DNA from: DASYAN01 sp963727755 | Lineage (GTDB): Bacteria; Chloroflexota; Ktedonobacteria; Ktedonobacterales; Ktedonobacteraceae | DNA length: 64,000 nt | Direction of reading: 5' to 3' | Assembly: GCA_963727755.1 (NCBI GenBank) | Contig: CAVSHN010000014.1 | Location: forward strand, 186,001 to 250,000 | Shown: in pieces, positions 19,993 through 28,650 of the stretch | Layout of the letters: every line of letters starts with the position of its first letter | How positions within the stretch are numbered: position 1 is the stretch's first letter | Made by a program: the position numbers and the translations under genes | Notes under the pieces: generated by a model | The model's database searches: none | What the model was told of the DNA's origin: nothing | The model's input: only the letters and a program-made list of their open reading frames with translations

Positions 19993-20579
19993 ATGCTTGG
20001 AAAAGGCCTTTCAGGAAGTAGGAGACAATTGATCAAGCAATCGACTCCATCGAGCCACTCGCTTATTGCACATCTCTACCAACGCTCTGCACCTGAGCTT
20101 CTGCAGTACATACGTCGCCATGTCCCCACGCAAGAGGATGCAGAAGATGTCCTCCTCGAAGTCTTTATCGCTGCCCTAGAAAAGCCTGATTTAAGTACCA
20201 TGAGTCAGCAGGAACAACTTGCTTGGTTACGACGCGTAGCACACAATAAATTTGTCGATTTCTATCGTCGTAGTACACGGCAGACGTCTATTCCATTGCA
20301 AGATCTGCAGCATGAACTCTACGACGAGGACAGAGCATGCTCCTGAAACTCGTGGCCTTGGGGAGTGAACGACATGCTCAGCTGCGTTCCCATCTTGCTC
20401 TGCTTCCCCAAATCCAGCAAGAAGTCCTACGCCTCCGTTTCGCTGAAGACTTGCGTTGCCCTGAGATCGCGAAGCGACTTCAGAAAAGTGATGGTGCCAT
20501 TCGCACTATGCTCTCCCGCGTCTTAAACGTCTTACGCACTATCTATGCTAACAGTGAGGAGGGGCTATCCAATGGATAG
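19993..20579 (+). pseudogene. ECF sigma factor, frame-disrupted
   Basis: Two overlapping frames together make one ECF sigma factor of about 195 residues. The first (to 20346) holds region 2: LIAHLYQRSAPELLQYIRRH, TQEDAEDVLLEVFIAALE and LAWLRRVAHNKFVDFYRR. The second (from about 20337) holds region 4: LPQIQQEVLRLRFAEDLRCP and EIAKRLQKSDGAIRTMLSRV. A shift of minus one (or plus two) base near 20325-20345 separates them; the site is not a long homopolymer. The unit is followed in overlap by a likewise broken anti-sigma gene, so the whole locus may be decaying. The ATG at 19993 lacks a clear ribosome site. Confidence 0.75.
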
Positions 20580-21560
20580 GAGCAAAGAGCTGTTCACTCC
20601 TGATTCAATCGATGACGATATAGACTTTCTTCTGGATGAAAGCCACTTTCTCTTCCCAGATTTCAACTCACAATTTATCCGTGAATTACGCTCCATCTCG
20701 CAAGAAGATGCCGCTTCGCTCAATCGGGTCTGGGAGCGCTTAGAACACTACAGCAAACAGCAGGATGCTTTTCAAGAGCCAAGCTTCCAGATTCCTCAAA
20801 GGCAGGCAGCAGATGATTGCTACATCATTTCCTTTCAGAAGCTGGAGGCAGAGCAACCCACGAAATTCAGCTCAACCGCTCTTCACCGTGCTCGCAGCTG
20901 CTCTTACCGGCCTTTTCTTAGTCAGCAGTCTCGCCTGGATCTTGACTATGAGATACTCGGCTATACCAGCAGCACCTAGAACGGTTCAATCCCTACCAGC
21001 GATAGGTAGAAGCTTGCTCCAGCAGAATACCTCAACACCTTTGCTAACCTCTTCTAGGGTAACTCCTAGGTCAGGAGAGATCTACACCATTGTGAGTAGT
21101 AGTAGTGGCAAATTGCTAGAAGTGGCCAATGGGCAATGGAATGGAGCGGGAGTAGCCCTGTCTAGCTCCATTGGCTGCGCCTGCCAGAATTGGGCGTTTT
21201 GCTCGACAAATGATCCCAATTACCCAGATTCGTTTTATATCTACAATATGGGCGCGAAGTCCGGGACCGCAGACCAGTAATGATCACGTCCTAGGTGTGG
21301 CTAATTCATCGCCCAAATATCAAATGGGACTAGCGCAATTTGTGCCAGCTCTAAAACCTAACCTGTACTGGTTGCTTCAACCTACCTCCGATGGCTATTA
21401 CAACCTTGTCAATGCGCGTGATAAATCTTACGCCGATGTTTTTCTCGGTTCGCAATACGATCTAGCTGCGGTCATGCTCTACTGGCCGAATGGGAAAGCC
21501 GAGGAGGAATGGCAACTGTCTGATATGGGCCAACCTTTCACTTGTCCTGTCGTGAAGTGA
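20572..21560 (+). pseudogene. Anti-sigma-like membrane protein with ricin-type domain, two frameshifts
   Basis: GAGGAGGGG precedes ATG 20572, which overlaps the sigma gene. The product would have about 328 residues in three frames: a cytoplasmic head (SIDDDIDFLLDESHFLFPDF, LNRVWERLEHY), then, after a +1 shift near 20850, a membrane helix (LAAALTGLFLVSSLAWIL) and an outer domain GEIYTIVSSSSGKLLEVANG with CACQNWAFC, then, after a second +1 shift near 21270, NDHVLGVANSS to WQLSDMGQPFTCP. The outer part is a ricin-B-like beta-trefoil and is a close paralogue of the next, intact gene. The head suggests sigma-factor control, the ricin-like part carbohydrate binding. Confidence 0.7.
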
Positions 21561-21598
21561 TCTGTGGAGCGAAAGCGCCAAAGAAGGAAAGTGTCGCT

Positions 21599-22213
21599 AT
21601 GAAAAAAAGAACACTGCTATTGTTGGCTATATGCGGGTTAGTTACGCTCGTGGTTCTCGTCACCTGTGCGAGTTGGTTTGTAGGCCGTGGACATGTGCGT
21701 GTCTATGATACCCAGCCTGTCACAGGTACGGTCTACCACATAGTGAACCGTCACAGTAATAAATTCCTAGAAGTGTATAATGGCGTACGACAGGATGATG
21801 CACTCGTAGACCAGTATCATGCCAATGGCTGTACCTGCCAAAATTGGGCATTTTGCCTTGCCGACTCGTCTCTGCAACCAAATGCGTTTTATTTATACAA
21901 TGTGGGCACTAGTGGGGGGGACACTACTTATGTCCTGCATGTGCCTTACGCATCCATGGTACCGCAAATGACACTGGAGCAATACCACCAAGTAAGCGGA
22001 GATCTGAGCGAAGAATGGCAGGTTATTGTTGCCCCGGACAAAGGCTATGTCTACCTTCAAAATGTCAATAGTCATCTGGTCGCCGATGACTATCTCTTTT
22101 CGAGCAATGATATGTCTGCTGTCATACAATGGGTATCTAATGGGAAGGGGACGGATAATCAGCAATGGCAATTGAGGCCTGTACCGGGGGCTTCTCCATT
22201 TACTTGTCCATAA
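21599..22213 (+). CDS. Secreted or anchored ricin-B-like lectin-domain protein
   Basis: A 204-residue protein with an N-terminal membrane anchor or signal (RTLLLLAICGLVTLVVLV) and a single trefoil-like domain: GTVYHIVNRHSNKFLEVYNG, CTCQNWAFC, EEWQVIVAPDKGYVYLQN, then NQQWQLRPVPG. Ricin-type domains bind sugars. It repeats the outer domain of the broken upstream gene, including the CxCQNWAFC segment and the PFTCP end, so it arose by tandem duplication. Here the frame is intact. It probably acts outside the cell. A T-run follows the stop, but no stable stem is seen. Confidence 0.72.
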   Translation: MKKRTLLLLAICGLVTLVVLVTCASWFVGRGHVRVYDTQPVTGTVYHIVNRHSNKFLEVYNGVRQDDALVDQYHANGCTCQNWAFCLADSSLQPNAFYLYNVGTSGGDTTYVLHVPYASMVPQMTLEQYHQVSGDLSEEWQVIVAPDKGYVYLQNVNSHLVADDYLFSSNDMSAVIQWVSNGKGTDNQQWQLRPVPGASPFTCP

Positions 22214-22391
22214 ATTCATTGCCTGCTCAAAGTCTCTCAAATGATGGAGGCCAAAGAGCTTTTTTTAATTCACACCAAACATTCTAGACTATGGACACCT
22301 TCTTTTTCATGTCTCTTCTCACTCATACGTTAATTTTCCGACCTTTTATTAAATATCGTTAATTGCTTTGGCTGCTCTTCTGGATGAAAAT

Positions 22392-22419
22392 TTAACATAA
22401 CATTAACATGCACTTAATT
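22392..22419 (+). promoter_or_regulatory. Pho box upstream of pstS
   Basis: Three direct repeats at an 11-bp period: TTAACA (22392-22397), TTAACA (22403-22408) and TTAATT (22414-22419), with 5-bp spacers. This is the PhoP/PhoB binding pattern known from Gram-positive bacteria and lies about 120 bp ahead of the pstS start. Confidence 0.75.
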
Positions 22420-22540
22420 AAGCTGTGATAGCTTATAGATGGGCGAAGTTTGTGGGAGGAAAAATAGTAGATTGATTGCTTTCGCTTACAGTATTTGTCA
22501 AAATTATTCAGGACTCATTCCTAGAGGGTTAGGAGATTAT

Positions 22541-23473
22541 ATGTGCAGAAAAGGTCGCATGACTGCCATGCTGGCTTTGTTGGCAGTGCTCTGTATGACT
22601 ATTTCCGCTTGTAGTTCCTCTAGTAGTAGTAGTGGTAGTAATAATAACAATAGTACATCGCAAGGTACTGCTCAAGGGCCCCAATGTGTGAATGGAAGCA
22701 TCACATTTGATGGCTCGACGGCCCTTTTCCCATTAGCCAATGATGTTGCTAATGCTTACGAAGATAAGTGTAGTGGGGCCACAATTACACCAAAGCAAAG
22801 TGGAAGTTCGGCTGGTCTCGTGGCAGTATCTAGTGGTAGCGTTGCGATTGGTAACTCGGATATTTTTGCAGATCCTGCAAAATATCCAGGCTTGGTAGAC
22901 CATCAGGTTGCAGTTGTTATCTTTTCAGTTGTCCTGAATAAGAATGTAACTCATGTGACCAATCTGACTTCTCAGCAGATCACCGACATTTATACTGGCA
23001 AGATTACGAACTGGAAACAAGTTGGCGGTCCCAATCTACCCATTGTGACTATCTATCGCAAACTTGGTTCTGGTACTCGTGTTACTTTTGACTCCTATGT
23101 TCTGAATGGGGCCACAGAGAAGACGGATGCGGCTAGCATTAATGGTGATTCTTCGGGTGATGTCGCAACTGTTGTGTCGCAAACCGCCGGTGGCATCGCC
23201 TATGTGGCTACTTCCTATGCTCAGGCCAAGAAGTTGACCACCATCAAGATTGATGGGGTTGATGATTTTGAGGCTAACGTGAGAAACAATACGTATAAAT
23301 TCTGGAATATTGAGCATATGTATACTAAAGGTCAACTGACAAGCCTTTCCAAAACATTCATCAATTATATGAGCAGTAACGACCCTGAGGTTGTAAATGC
23401 ACGAAAAAAAGATGGCTTCTTCACCCTGAGCGATCTGACCCAAGTGGCAGTCGATGCCAAGCAGCCCAAGTGA
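22541..23473 (+). CDS. pstS: Phosphate-binding lipoprotein PstS
   Basis: A 310-residue substrate-binding protein of the high-affinity phosphate ABC importer. It has a lipoprotein signal (MLALLAVLCMTISAC, lipobox ISAC), a Ser/Asn-rich tether, and the PstS pattern FDGSTALFPLANDVANAY, PKQSGSSAGLVAV, LTSQQITDIYTGKITNWKQV and RKLGSGTRVTFDSYV that lines the phosphate site. AGGAG before ATG 22541 decides the start over a longer frame. A Pho box stands upstream and pstC, pstA, pstB and a PhoB-type regulator follow in one operon. Confidence 0.92.
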   Translation: MCRKGRMTAMLALLAVLCMTISACSSSSSSSGSNNNNSTSQGTAQGPQCVNGSITFDGSTALFPLANDVANAYEDKCSGATITPKQSGSSAGLVAVSSGSVAIGNSDIFADPAKYPGLVDHQVAVVIFSVVLNKNVTHVTNLTSQQITDIYTGKITNWKQVGGPNLPIVTIYRKLGSGTRVTFDSYVLNGATEKTDAASINGDSSGDVATVVSQTAGGIAYVATSYAQAKKLTTIKIDGVDDFEANVRNNTYKFWNIEHMYTKGQLTSLSKTFINYMSSNDPEVVNARKKDGFFTLSDLTQVAVDAKQPK

Positions 23474-23592
23474 GCAGCTTTTGCTTTGGGGTAGTATATA
23501 GAGTGGTACTCTACTTAGTACTGGAGTGCCTGTATCCGTACTGCATTTCCAGTGCCTATCCTGGAGAACGCAAAGCCAATGAGGAACACGTC

Positions 23593-24528
23593 ATGGTAGA
23601 CAAACTGACCAATCAGAAGCGATGGGGTGAAGAGATAATCCAAAATCTTTTCCTCCTGTGTGCTATTTTGATTGTCCTTATCATTTTCGGCGTTTTTATC
23701 TTTGTTGGATATAATGGTCTTCTGCTGTTTGCGCTAGATCATGCAAGTGCTAGTACATTCTTCACTAGTACAAGTTGGAACTTGGACCCTACTCAAGGGA
23801 AAGTAAGCTATGGTGCCCTGGGATATATCCTGGGATCGGTTATCACAACGGCGCTTGCAATACTGATTGTCACACCACTGGCTGTGGGTATGGCTCTCTT
23901 CATGGCAGAGCTGTCTCCTAGGTGGCTAGAACGTATGTTTCGACCACTGATTGAGATCTTCACAGGTATGCCGTCAGTGGTAGTTGGTTTTCTTGGATTA
24001 GTAGTCCTAGTTCCCTGGGTTGGCAGATTAGCTGCGCCCATTGCCCCTGTCGCTGCCACTGCTGGCTATGGATGGGCAACGGCGAGTATTGTTCTTGTGA
24101 TCATGGTTCTCCCTACAGTTGTCAGTATTTCAATAGACGCTTTGCGAGCAGTTCCCGTCGATGTGCGTGAGGCGAGTTTAGCTCTTGGCTCGACGCATTG
24201 GCAGATGATGAAAAATGCTGTACTGCCAGCCGCCAAAACTGGCTTGGCAACTGCTATCCTGCTTGGTACAGGCCGTGCAATCGGTGAAACATTTGCAGTC
24301 ACTATGGTCCTCAAAGCGCAGAATGCTCTCCCTACAGACTTGTTGACCCCTGGTGCTTTCTTTCAGCCAAACATCAATATTCCTCTAGGCATTGTTTCCT
24401 ATTTTAGTGAAGCCCCAACGCCAGCAGCTTGTTCTGCCTGTATCATGCTAGGCTTTGTGCTCCTGGTTATTTCGTTTCTGTTTATGTGCATGAGTCGCTT
24501 TCTAACCAGTAGGAGCGTGTATAGATGA
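23593..24528 (+). CDS. pstC: Phosphate ABC transporter permease PstC
   Basis: A 311-residue membrane protein with about six helices. It carries the permease signature IEIFTGMPSVVVGFLGLVVL and the coupling loop DVREASLALGSTHWQMMKNA with the EAA-type helix that docks on PstB. GAGGA precedes ATG 23593; the frame is open further upstream but without a ribosome site. Its stop overlaps the pstA start as ATGA, so the two permeases are co-translated and form the membrane channel. Confidence 0.92.
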   Translation: MVDKLTNQKRWGEEIIQNLFLLCAILIVLIIFGVFIFVGYNGLLLFALDHASASTFFTSTSWNLDPTQGKVSYGALGYILGSVITTALAILIVTPLAVGMALFMAELSPRWLERMFRPLIEIFTGMPSVVVGFLGLVVLVPWVGRLAAPIAPVAATAGYGWATASIVLVIMVLPTVVSISIDALRAVPVDVREASLALGSTHWQMMKNAVLPAAKTGLATAILLGTGRAIGETFAVTMVLKAQNALPTDLLTPGAFFQPNINIPLGIVSYFSEAPTPAACSACIMLGFVLLVISFLFMCMSRFLTSRSVYR

Positions 24529-25469
24529 GCACTCATCAACCGTTCTTGCAGGGGACTGGATATGATCGAAATGAACTGGGTTCTGCGATACGAGAGCGCC
24601 TAGTACGGCGTCTTCATACTGGTAATCGTATTGCAGTGGCTATGCTATCAATCATGACAGGAATAGTCGTAATTGGGTTTCTCGCTATTATCATCTATCT
24701 CTTAGCGCAAGGTTGTCCATATCTCCTCAATCCGGATTTTTACAGCCTTGATCCTAATGTTGAAGTTAGTATCTTGCCAGAGCTGTACAATACCTTTTAT
24801 CTCCTGGTACTCTCTGAGATCATTCTTGTCCCTATATCGTTAAGCGCAGCCATTTACCTTGTAGAATATGCTCGCCAGGGTTTACTGGTGGCTATCATTC
24901 ATCTGGCAGCCGAAACATTGGCTAGTGTGCCTGCCATTGTCTTGGGGTTGTTCGGCTACCTAGTCTTTTCTTCGCTCTTAGGCTTTGGCTATAGCCGCCT
25001 ATCTGGTGCTCTGACATTACTTTGCCTTAGCTTGCCATTTGCTCTACGTCTCTTTGAAGAGGCCTTGACATCAGTGCCACGTGATTTGCGTGAAGGCGGC
25101 TTGGCACTAGGTTGTACGAAGTGGCAAGTCATTCGCACGATCGTATTGCCATCGGCAATCCCTGGTATTGCGACTGGCATTGTGATATCCGCAGGTAAGG
25201 TATTGGCAGAATCCGCCGCACTCATCTTTACTACTGGAACTTTAAGCCCTCGGCATCCGTATACCTTAGACCCTTTCGTCGGTAGTGATACCCTAACCAT
25301 CCATATCTGGTATGTGCAGACAATTGGCTCTGGTTCTTATTCTTCTGTTGATACTCCGACTGCTATCGCTGGGGGATCGGCAGCCTTACTGATCATTGTA
25401 TTGCTGCTTATTAACATTGGGGCTCGTACTATCGGGTGTATCATTCAGCGCAAGGTCATGGCGGCCTAA
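24525..25469 (+). CDS. pstA: Phosphate ABC transporter permease PstA
   Basis: A 314-residue permease, partner of PstC, with six predicted helices after a cytoplasmic head of about 35 residues. Marks are ETLASVPAIVLGLFGYLVF and the coupling loop VPRDLREGGLALGCTKWQVI. The 4-base overlap with pstC ensures equal expression. The C-terminal half includes the AESAALIFTTG segment usual in PstA. Confidence 0.92.
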   Translation: MSTHQPFLQGTGYDRNELGSAIRERLVRRLHTGNRIAVAMLSIMTGIVVIGFLAIIIYLLAQGCPYLLNPDFYSLDPNVEVSILPELYNTFYLLVLSEIILVPISLSAAIYLVEYARQGLLVAIIHLAAETLASVPAIVLGLFGYLVFSSLLGFGYSRLSGALTLLCLSLPFALRLFEEALTSVPRDLREGGLALGCTKWQVIRTIVLPSAIPGIATGIVISAGKVLAESAALIFTTGTLSPRHPYTLDPFVGSDTLTIHIWYVQTIGSGSYSSVDTPTAIAGGSAALLIIVLLLINIGARTIGCIIQRKVMAA

Positions 25470-25518
25470 TGCGCTGCGAATGTTTCTATCATATAATTGA
25501 CTGAAGTAAGGAGAGATC

Positions 25519-26430
25519 ATGGTGGAGTACTGTATGAACACTTCAAATCCTGTGCATCTTCTGCTAGGCGCGGAAAGCAGTCCTAGTAAAACTAGCAGAG
25601 TGGAACAACAATCTGTTGTGCCCGTCGCTGGACAGGTTACAGGTTCTACAGGTTCAGCACAGTCCCTTGATACTGCTGCCAATATTAAGATTGATGTGCA
25701 GAATGCCACATTCTTCTATGGTTCAAAGCAAGCGCTTTTTGATATAATCCTCCCAATTCGTGAGAAGCAGGTGACAGCGCTGATAGGACCTTCTGGTTGT
25801 GGCAAATCAACATTCTTACGAACATTGAATCGCATGAGTGATATTATTCCTGGTACGCGTATCAAAGGCAAAGCCATATTCGATGGTATTGATATCTATG
25901 ATAAACAGACTGATGTGGTCTTATTGCGCCAGCGCATTGGGATGGTATTTCAGCGCCCCAATCCTTTTCCTAAGTCCATCTTTGAGAATGTGGCTTATGG
26001 TTTAAGGGTTCAGGGCAAGCCAAAGAAATATATTGCTGAAGTAGTTGAGCAAAGCCTGCGCGGTGCCGCTCTCTGGGATGAGGTAAAGCATCGTCTCCAT
26101 GCTTCCGCACTGAGTCTCTCAGGTGGACAGCAGCAACGTTTGTGTATTGCCCGTGCTTTAGCCGTCAAACCCGAGGTGCTACTAATGGATGAGCCCTGCT
26201 CTGCGCTTGATCCCATTGCCACTTTAAAGATCGAAGAATTGATTACTGTTCTGGTTAAAGAGTATACTATTGTAATTGTGACACATAATATGCAACAAGC
26301 TGGTCGTGTTTCACACTTCACAGGCTTTTTCCTAAATGGTAGTCTGGTGGAGTATGCACCTACTGTACAGCTCTTTGGACATCCGAAGGAAGGAGAAACT
26401 GAAGACTATATCAGTGGGCGCTTCGGCTAG
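25519..26430 (+). CDS. pstB: Phosphate ABC transporter ATPase PstB
   Basis: A 303-residue ATPase that powers phosphate uptake. Walker A is GPSGCGKSTFLRTLNRM, the Q-loop region GMVFQRPNPFPKSIFENVAY is diagnostic of PstB, the signature is LSGGQQQRLCIARAL, Walker B LLMDEPCSALDP, and the H-loop TIVIVTHNMQQA. The N-terminal 55 residues before the domain are longer than in most PstB. AAGGAG before ATG 25519 fixes the start. The PhoB-type regulator gene starts 9 bp after its stop. Confidence 0.93.
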   Translation: MVEYCMNTSNPVHLLLGAESSPSKTSRVEQQSVVPVAGQVTGSTGSAQSLDTAANIKIDVQNATFFYGSKQALFDIILPIREKQVTALIGPSGCGKSTFLRTLNRMSDIIPGTRIKGKAIFDGIDIYDKQTDVVLLRQRIGMVFQRPNPFPKSIFENVAYGLRVQGKPKKYIAEVVEQSLRGAALWDEVKHRLHASALSLSGGQQQRLCIARALAVKPEVLLMDEPCSALDPIATLKIEELITVLVKEYTIVIVTHNMQQAGRVSHFTGFFLNGSLVEYAPTVQLFGHPKEGETEDYISGRFG

Positions 26431-26439
26431 GAGGAGATA

Positions 26440-27186
26440 ATGGTGCGAAAAATACTGGTAGTTGACGACGAAGAGGTTCTGGCAGACACAATTGCTTATA
26501 ACCTCGAACAAGAGGGCTACCAGGTTATCATTGCAGCAGATGGCACCAGTGCCTTAAGTGCAGTGGATAGTGAGCATCCTGACTTGATTGTTTTGGATAT
26601 CATGTTACCAGGTATAGATGGCCTGGAAGTCTGTCGCCAGTTGCGCCGTGAAGACAAAACTGCTACAGTGCCGATTATTATGCTTACCGCCAAAAGTGAT
26701 GAGATTGATAAGGTAGTAGGTCTGGAAGTTGGAGCTGATGATTATGTCACCAAGCCTTTTGGCCGCAGGGAACTGCTAGCACGTGTGCGTGCCCTTTTAC
26801 GCCGAGCCGATTATCCCAACGTTGTAGAAGAGCGTCAACCTCCACAAGAAAGCAGCCTAAAATCCCAGCCCATCAACAATCGTAACAGAGAACTAGTAGC
26901 AGGGCCACTGCGTATTGATCTAGCCAGTAGATGGGTCAACTGTCGTGGACAAGACCTAGAGTTGCAGCCCAAACAGTTTGATCTGCTGACCTACCTAGTA
27001 CGCAATCGTGGAACAGTATTGACGCGTGATCAGTTGTTGCATAACGTTTGGGGATACGACTATGTGGGTGACACGCGGACAGTTGATGTACATATTCGCT
27101 GGTTACGTGAGAAGTTGGAAGAAGACCCGGCAAGCCCTAAACTCATCCAGACGGTACGTGGTGTCGGGTACGTCTTTCGCTGGTAG
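26440..27186 (+). CDS. OmpR/PhoB-family response regulator
   Basis: A 248-residue two-domain regulator. The receiver has the acidic pocket VVDDEE, phospho-acceptor DLIVLDIMLPG and the KPF lysine switch; the winged-helix output domain ends NVWGYDYVGDTRTVDVHIRW and VRGVGYVFRW. As last gene of the pst operon it is most likely the phosphate regulator that binds the TTAACA repeats in front of pstS. No phoR-type kinase or phoU lies here, so the partner kinase is elsewhere. It ends 19 bp before a convergent gene. Confidence 0.9.
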   Translation: MVRKILVVDDEEVLADTIAYNLEQEGYQVIIAADGTSALSAVDSEHPDLIVLDIMLPGIDGLEVCRQLRREDKTATVPIIMLTAKSDEIDKVVGLEVGADDYVTKPFGRRELLARVRALLRRADYPNVVEERQPPQESSLKSQPINNRNRELVAGPLRIDLASRWVNCRGQDLELQPKQFDLLTYLVRNRGTVLTRDQLLHNVWGYDYVGDTRTVDVHIRWLREKLEEDPASPKLIQTVRGVGYVFRW

Positions 27187-27205
27187 GTACTAAGCCCCAA
27201 AAAAC

Positions 27206-27703
27206 TCACGCGCTCTGTATTTCTTTGAGTGCTTCCAACAATTTTTGATACATGACATCCAGATGCTCTGGTATAACCTTAACATCAGCCAGTACAGGCA
27301 TAAAATTCGTATCGCCATACCAGCGTGGCACAATATGGTAGTGGATATGGTCGGCAAAGCCTGCTCCTGCTACTTTTCCCTGATTGATCCCCATATTAAA
27401 GCCGTCAGGATTGATTGCCATCTGTAACGCACGCAATGCCAGTTGCACCTGAGACATCAGCTCTCCCAGAGTCATCGCATCAACATCCTCAAGAGTGCCG
27501 ACATGCTCATATGGCGCGATCATCAGGTGACCATTATTATACGGATACAAATTGAGCATCATAAAACACCGCTCACCACGATGGAGAATATGATACTCTG
27601 GATCGCGATGTTCAGCGGGTTGGGTACAAAAGATACAACCTGACTTTGGTGGTGTTTTGGGTTCAATGAACGCCATGCGCCAGGGGGCCCATAAGTTTTC
27701 CAT
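27206..27703 (-). CDS. HIT-family nucleotide hydrolase or phosphorylase
   Basis: A 165-residue protein with the histidine triad HIHYHIVPR, a CIFC zinc-type pair near the N-terminus (SGCIFCTQPAE), and YPYNNGHLMIAPYEHVG. This is the AP4A phosphorylase-like or Ap4A hydrolase branch of the HIT family, which cleaves dinucleoside polyphosphates or AMP-linked compounds. AAGGAAAG precedes ATG 27703. It is convergent with the pst operon. Confidence 0.85.
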   Translation of the reverse strand: MENLWAPWRMAFIEPKTPPKSGCIFCTQPAEHRDPEYHILHRGERCFMMLNLYPYNNGHLMIAPYEHVGTLEDVDAMTLGELMSQVQLALRALQMAINPDGFNMGINQGKVAGAGFADHIHYHIVPRWYGDTNFMPVLADVKVIPEHLDVMYQKLLEALKEIQSA

Positions 27704-27752
27704 AGTCTTTCCTTTCTGGGGACTCACTCCCTTTTAGGGACTTGGGAGGAAA

Positions 27753-28010
27753 GAAAGGTAATAGTGAATCTTTAATTCACCATTACCTTTCAAGAAACTG
27801 CTCTTTCGAGCCCCTGGAAACCCAGGTGATGTTCGCCTCGACAATGTTATCGACCCGGTACTTTCCGATGAGCACTGGCTTAACCCTCGTAGGCCTGTTT
27901 AACCCATCGGTTCTAGAGCAGCACGCTGGCGTCGCACGCAAAGCCTAGGAACTTGAACTCTCATCGATAACGTAGCCCGATGCGCCATACGGCGCCTGGC
28001 TGAGTCTGGT
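27753..28010 (-). ncRNA. Candidate structured RNA (possible group II intron fragment)
   Basis: This 260-bp stretch has no credible protein but many hairpins that make sense on the minus strand: GCGCC-GTAT-GGCGC (27982-27995), TCGA...TCGA (27838-27853), CCTGG-GTTT-CCAGG (27813-27826), GCTC-GAAA-GAGC with a GNRA loop (27800-27811), and a last stem GAAAGGTAAT/ATTACCTTTC enclosing GTGAAT/ATTCAC (27753-27791) followed by TTT. GTGCGAC at 27931-27937 resembles the GUGYG 5' end of group II introns, and the GNRA hairpin and GAACATCAC segment fit a domain I fragment, but I see no reverse transcriptase and no domain V. The class is therefore uncertain. Confidence 0.4.
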
Positions 28011-28050
28011 CAGGTGAGCTTCATGAAACAACCTTGCGGCCGCTCTGCAT

Positions 28051-28086
28051 GCCCATCCCCGCATGACGGGGATCGGGTTCCTGACA
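28051..28086. repeat. Dispersed hairpin repeat, copy 2
   Basis: Second copy of the 36-bp CCCATCCCC-hairpin element, 32 of 36 bases identical to 6803-6838. After it both copies also show an AATATA(TA)CG(T/C)CT stretch. It lies 15 bp past the end of the HxlR gene and could also act as its terminator. Confidence 0.6.
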
Positions 28087-28100
28087 CAAAATATACGCCT

Positions 28101-28475
28101 CTATTGGTCTTTTTCTTTACAGGAAGATGGTTCAATCCAGTGCCCTGCCCAGGTATGAATAGCCTCGATAACTGGTCTGAGCGCACGTCCTTTCTCAGTC
28201 AACTGATATTCAACACGAACAGGAATTTGTGGATAGACGACACGCTGTAGGATGCCTTCCATCTCCAACTCACGCAAGCGATCACTGAGAACACGATCAG
28301 AGAGGCCCTCAACTACCGCAGTTAACTCGCAGAAGCGTCGTGGACCATCCATTAGTGCATTGAGCAGCAGGCCCGTCCAGCGTTTGCCAAGAATCTGAAT
28401 GGCATGTTCGTAGCGGGGGCAGCACGTATGGATTATGTCGGCTGGTGTTGTCTGTTCAGTTGGATTTGTAGTCAT
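28101..28475 (-). CDS. HxlR-family transcription regulator
   Basis: A 124-residue winged-helix protein with the family-typical CCPRYEHAIQILGKRWTGLL start, FCELTAVVEGLSDRVLSDRL recognition region and VEYQLTEKGRALRPVIEAI end. HxlR regulators sense aldehydes, oxidants or small molecules, often through a cysteine near the N-terminus; here a Cys-Cys pair is present at that place. Inverted repeats directly upstream (28490-28555) are likely operators. It stands alone. Confidence 0.88.
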   Translation of the reverse strand: MTTNPTEQTTPADIIHTCCPRYEHAIQILGKRWTGLLLNALMDGPRRFCELTAVVEGLSDRVLSDRLRELEMEGILQRVVYPQIPVRVEYQLTEKGRALRPVIEAIHTWAGHWIEPSSCKEKDQ

Positions 28476-28489
28476 GACTATTTGCCTGT

Positions 28490-28555
28490 CATTTCCGGTC
28501 CAGTCATCGAAGGGCCAGAGTTAGGTAAACTGGAAATGGACACATGTTAATGTGT
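28490..28555. promoter_or_regulatory. Inverted repeats upstream of the HxlR gene
   Basis: CATTTCCGGT (28490-28499) is repeated inverted as ACTGGAAATG (28529-28538) with one mismatch, followed by the palindrome ACACAT-GTTA-ATGTGT (28540-28555). Their place just ahead of the start suggests autoregulation. Confidence 0.45.
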
Positions 28556-28650
28556 TATTTAGTATACCACGATTTGTTTTCTAAGGCAACTTTGGCTACC
28601 TGCGAAAAATAAGTAGTATGTGCTCTAGTTGACAGATTGGTTGGAGTGGC

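Noticed and set aside
27742..27948. Plus-strand 68-aa frame within the RNA candidate region
   Set aside because: No ribosome site or family; base pairing on the other strand explains the sequence better.
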